Of a stretch of DNA of 41,815 nucleotides, positions 39,589-41,815 are shown in pieces. The stretch is from Butyricicoccus faecihominis (GTDB lineage: Bacteria > Bacillota > Clostridia > Oscillospirales > Butyricicoccaceae): positions 1 to 41,815 of the forward strand of contig NZ_JANGCE010000031.1 of NCBI RefSeq assembly GCF_024462775.1, given 5' to 3'. Under the pieces are notes generated by a model. The model made no database searches and was not told where the DNA came from. It saw nothing but the letters and a program-made list of their open reading frames with translations. The first letter of the stretch is position 1; each line of letters starts with the position of its first letter. Both the position numbers and the translations under genes were made by a program.

Positions 39589-40773
39589 ATGTATGATTTT
39601 GAGTATTTTGCCCCAACCAAGGTGGTCTTTGGCAGGGGAGCGGAAACGCGGACCGGCGCGCTGATCAAGGCGCAAAACTGTAAAAAGGTTTTGATCCATT
39701 ATGGCGGCGGCAGCGTCAAGCGGTCCGGCTTACTCGATCGCGTCAAGGCTTCCATGGATAAGGTGGGGATTGCCTATGTGGAGTTGGGCGGCGCGGTGCC
39801 TAATCCACGCCTGTCTCTGGTATATGAAGGTATTGCGCTGGCCAAACGGGAAGGCGTGGATTTTATCCTAGCGGTGGGCGGCGGCAGCGCGATCGACTCG
39901 GCTAAGGCGATTGGCTACGGCGTGGCGAACGAAGGCGATGTTTGGGATCTGTACGAGCACACCCGCACGGCGGACGCTTGTTTACCGGTGGGCGTGGTGC
40001 TGACGATCGCCGCCACTGGCAGCGAAATGAGCAACGGCTCGGTCATTACCAAGGAAGAGGGCATGGACAAACGCGCTTACGACGATGATCTGGGCAGGCC
40101 GCGCTTTGCCGTTATGAATCCGGAACTGACCATGACGCTGCCCGATTACCAGACCGCCTGTGGCTGCGCGGATATTTTGATGCATACCATGGAGCGCTAC
40201 TTTACCTCCGGCGGCAATATGGAGGTGACGGACAGCATTGCGGAAGCGTTGATGCGAACGGTCATGAAAAATGCAAGGATACTGGTACGCAACCCGATGG
40301 ACTACGACGCGCGCGCCGAGGTGATGTGGGCGGGCAGCCTGTCCCACAACGGTCTGACCGGCTGCGGTAACGATGGCGGAGATTTTGCCACGCACATGCT
40401 GGAACACGAGATCGGCGGCAAGTACGATGTGGCGCACGGCGCCGGGCTAGCCGCGATCTGGGGCAGTTGGGCGCGGTACGTGTACCTTGATTGCCTGCCC
40501 CGTTTTCATCGCTTTGCGGTCAATGTGATGGGGGTCGAGGATGGCGGCGCGCCTGAGGCGACCGCGCTGAAAGGCATTGAGGCGATGGAGGACTTTTACC
40601 GCGAGATACACATGCCGACTTCCTTCCGGGAATTAAAGCTAAACCCGACGGAAGCGGAAATGCGGGATATGGCGCACAAATGCAGTCTGGCAAGCGGCGG
40701 ACATAAGGGCTCCGCCAGCGTGCTGTATGAAACCGACATGTTTGAAATTTACCGTATGGCAAGCGAACGCTAA
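39589..40773 (+). CDS. Iron-containing alcohol dehydrogenase
   Basis: A 394-residue group III dehydrogenase of the YqhD/butanol-dehydrogenase type. It shows FGRGAETRTG near 15, IHYGGGSVKRSG near 37, VGGGSAIDSAKAIGYG near 93, the metal residues in CADILMHTMERYF near 191-203, and the His residues of HMLEHEIGGKYDVAHGAGLAAIWGSW near 263-288. It interconverts aldehydes and alcohols with NAD(P)H in the cytoplasm. ATG 39589 has AGAGGAAGG eight bases ahead; the in-frame GTG at 39580 overlaps that site. The HxlR regulator lies upstream and an aldo/keto reductase follows. Confidence 0.94.
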   Translation: MYDFEYFAPTKVVFGRGAETRTGALIKAQNCKKVLIHYGGGSVKRSGLLDRVKASMDKVGIAYVELGGAVPNPRLSLVYEGIALAKREGVDFILAVGGGSAIDSAKAIGYGVANEGDVWDLYEHTRTADACLPVGVVLTIAATGSEMSNGSVITKEEGMDKRAYDDDLGRPRFAVMNPELTMTLPDYQTACGCADILMHTMERYFTSGGNMEVTDSIAEALMRTVMKNARILVRNPMDYDARAEVMWAGSLSHNGLTGCGNDGGDFATHMLEHEIGGKYDVAHGAGLAAIWGSWARYVYLDCLPRFHRFAVNVMGVEDGGAPEATALKGIEAMEDFYREIHMPTSFRELKLNPTEAEMRDMAHKCSLASGGHKGSASVLYETDMFEIYRMASER

Positions 40774-40831
40774 ACGCGGCGCGCCGTCCCGGCGAGCGCG
40801 GCATACGGACCGGACAGGAGGAAAAATAACG

Positions 40832-41650
40832 ATGCAGTATGTAAAGCTAAACAGCGGCGAAAAAATCCCGCAGCTGGGCCTTGGCGTATTTCAAACGCCG
40901 GACGGCGCGCAAACGGCAAATGCGGTCAAGTGGGCGCTGGAGGCTGGCTACCGGCATATTGACACCGCGCGCTTTTACGGCAACGAACAGAGCGTTGGCG
41001 ACGGATTGCGGGAAAGCGGCGTTGCGCGTCAGGATATTTTTCTGACGACTAAGCTGTGGAACGATGATGTACGCAAGCGCCGTGCGAAGGAGGCCTTCTC
41101 GGAAAGCCTTGCCGCTTTGCAGACCGACTATGTCGATCTGTACCTGATCCACTGGCCCGTGGACGGCTTCGAGCAGGCGTGGGCCGATATGGAGGAGCTT
41201 TACGCGGCCGGAAAGATTAAATCCATCGGCGTGAGCAACTTCAATCAAAGCCATTTGGAGCGGCTTGCGGCGGTCGCCAAGGTGCGGCCCGCTATCAATC
41301 AAATTGAAAGTCATCCGTATTTCAACAATCAGGCGCTGATCAACGCATGCTTCCGCCAAGGGATCGCGGTCGAGGTTTGGAGCCCGCTCGGCGGCAACGG
41401 CAGCAACCTGCTCAAAGACGAGGTGCTGGGCGAACTGGCGCGGAAATACGGCCGTTCCACGGCGCAGATCGTTCTGCGGTGGGACATTCAGCGAAATGTT
41501 GTGGTCATCCCGAAATCCGCGCATCGGGAGCGCATCGTTTCCAACATGGCGCTTTTCGACTTTGAACTGAGCGAAGAGGATATGCGGGCGATCGACGCGC
41601 TGGATAAAAATCAGCGCGTGGGCCCGGACCCGGACCATATTGATTTTTAA
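40832..41650 (+). CDS. Aldo/keto reductase
   Basis: A 272-residue AKR barrel. The catalytic tetrad is complete: Asp44 and Tyr49 (HIDTARFYGNE), Lys74 (LTTKLWN) and His107 (YLIHWPVDG). The C-terminal cofactor loop VVIPKSAHRERIVSN is present. It reduces aldehydes or ketones with NADPH. AGGAGG precedes the ATG. It lies 58 bases after the alcohol dehydrogenase and probably shares its message, giving an aldehyde-detoxifying or fermentative pair. The longer open frame upstream runs into the previous gene and is rejected. Confidence 0.95.
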   Translation: MQYVKLNSGEKIPQLGLGVFQTPDGAQTANAVKWALEAGYRHIDTARFYGNEQSVGDGLRESGVARQDIFLTTKLWNDDVRKRRAKEAFSESLAALQTDYVDLYLIHWPVDGFEQAWADMEELYAAGKIKSIGVSNFNQSHLERLAAVAKVRPAINQIESHPYFNNQALINACFRQGIAVEVWSPLGGNGSNLLKDEVLGELARKYGRSTAQIVLRWDIQRNVVVIPKSAHRERIVSNMALFDFELSEEDMRAIDALDKNQRVGPDPDHIDF

Positions 41651-41661
41651 GCGTTGCATAC

Positions 41662-41698
41662 AAAAAGATCGCGCTGCGAAAAGCAGCGCGATCTTTTT
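41662..41698 (+). terminator. Terminator after the aldo/keto reductase
   Basis: A perfect 16-base stem (AAAAAGATCGCGCTGC and its complement) with a five-base loop and a T-tract. The dispersed repeat begins three bases later. Confidence 0.92.
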
Positions 41699-41701
41699 GT
41701 T

Positions 41702-41815
41702 CAGCGTGTCAAAGAACCCTTCGCGCCGCAGCGCGCATAAAATAGGATTTTGCCGCAAGAGCAAAATCCATAAAAACCGGGAGCATGTATCTCGGTTTGC
41801 TCTCATTTAATCGCC
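41702..41815. repeat. Structured intergenic repeat, copy 2 (runs to the window edge)
   Basis: It matches 31649-31763 except for one base near the start and the loop-proximal part of the first hairpin, where GGATTTTGC/GCAAAATCC replaces GGATTTTGTTT/AAACAAAATCC. It too follows a terminator at once. The match still holds at the last base of the window, so the full length is not seen. Confidence 0.9.

Overview
The window looks like a chromosomal stretch of a GC-rich Clostridia-type Firmicute, most likely a gut Oscillospiraceae/Butyricicoccaceae-like bacterium. This is inferred from the SigI/RsgI pair, an AbrB regulator with a zinc ribbon, PadR-DUF1700-DUF4097 and YesM/YesN modules, strong AGGAGG-type ribosome binding sites, sigma-A promoters with 17-base spacers, and frequent GTG/TTG starts. 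No phage, plasmid, transposase or CRISPR genes are visible. Genus and species cannot be set from the sequence alone.

Left part (1-10.5 kb): a plus-strand group holds a VTC-type polyphosphate polymerase-like protein, a DUF4956 membrane protein and a large secreted carbohydrate-binding-type protein. A SigI-family sigma factor and its RsgI-like membrane anti-sigma factor follow. Next come a small unknown protein, a cupin/AraC regulator, a divergent pair made of a small XRE regulator and a degenerate SLOG-like protein, an LTA-synthase-type sulfatase, and a membrane acyltransferase whose promoter region carries a TetR-type palindrome.

Centre (10.6-20.5 kb): a minus-strand run of pyruvate kinase, an LCP cell-wall ligase and an M16 zinc protease. 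A plus-strand sugar nucleotidyltransferase, an unknown protein, SecG and a small membrane protein follow. Then, on the minus strand, come a GIY-YIG-NUDIX fusion, PspC with an acidic membrane protein, and a translationally coupled PadR-DUF1700-DUF4097 operon with a clear operator.

Right-centre (20.6-31.6 kb): a housekeeping plus-strand run of ddl, murI, DUF1934, argS, an S41 protease, a protein resembling a degenerate MetH homocysteine/pterin barrel, prmA, rsmE, a membrane protein and a transglutaminase-like protein. A tRNA Met-Glu-Val operon follows. The 3' half of its tRNA-Val, together with its terminator, is duplicated 112 bases downstream. An AbrB-type regulator comes next.

Right end (31.6-41.8 kb): a 335-base hairpin array bounded by two copies of the same terminator contains a structured repeat. 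That repeat recurs at the window's right edge, again directly behind a terminator. Between the two copies lie an MFS transporter, a TIM-barrel epimerase, a solute-binding lipoprotein without a visible permease that is divergent from a YesM/YesN two-component system (a possible three-component nutrient sensor), and an HxlR regulator followed by an iron alcohol dehydrogenase and an aldo/keto reductase.

The best leads are the terminator-associated structured repeat, the tRNA-Val fragment, the SBP/YesM/YesN arrangement, the degenerate MetH-like barrel, the GIY-YIG-NUDIX fusion and the XRE/SLOG-like pair.
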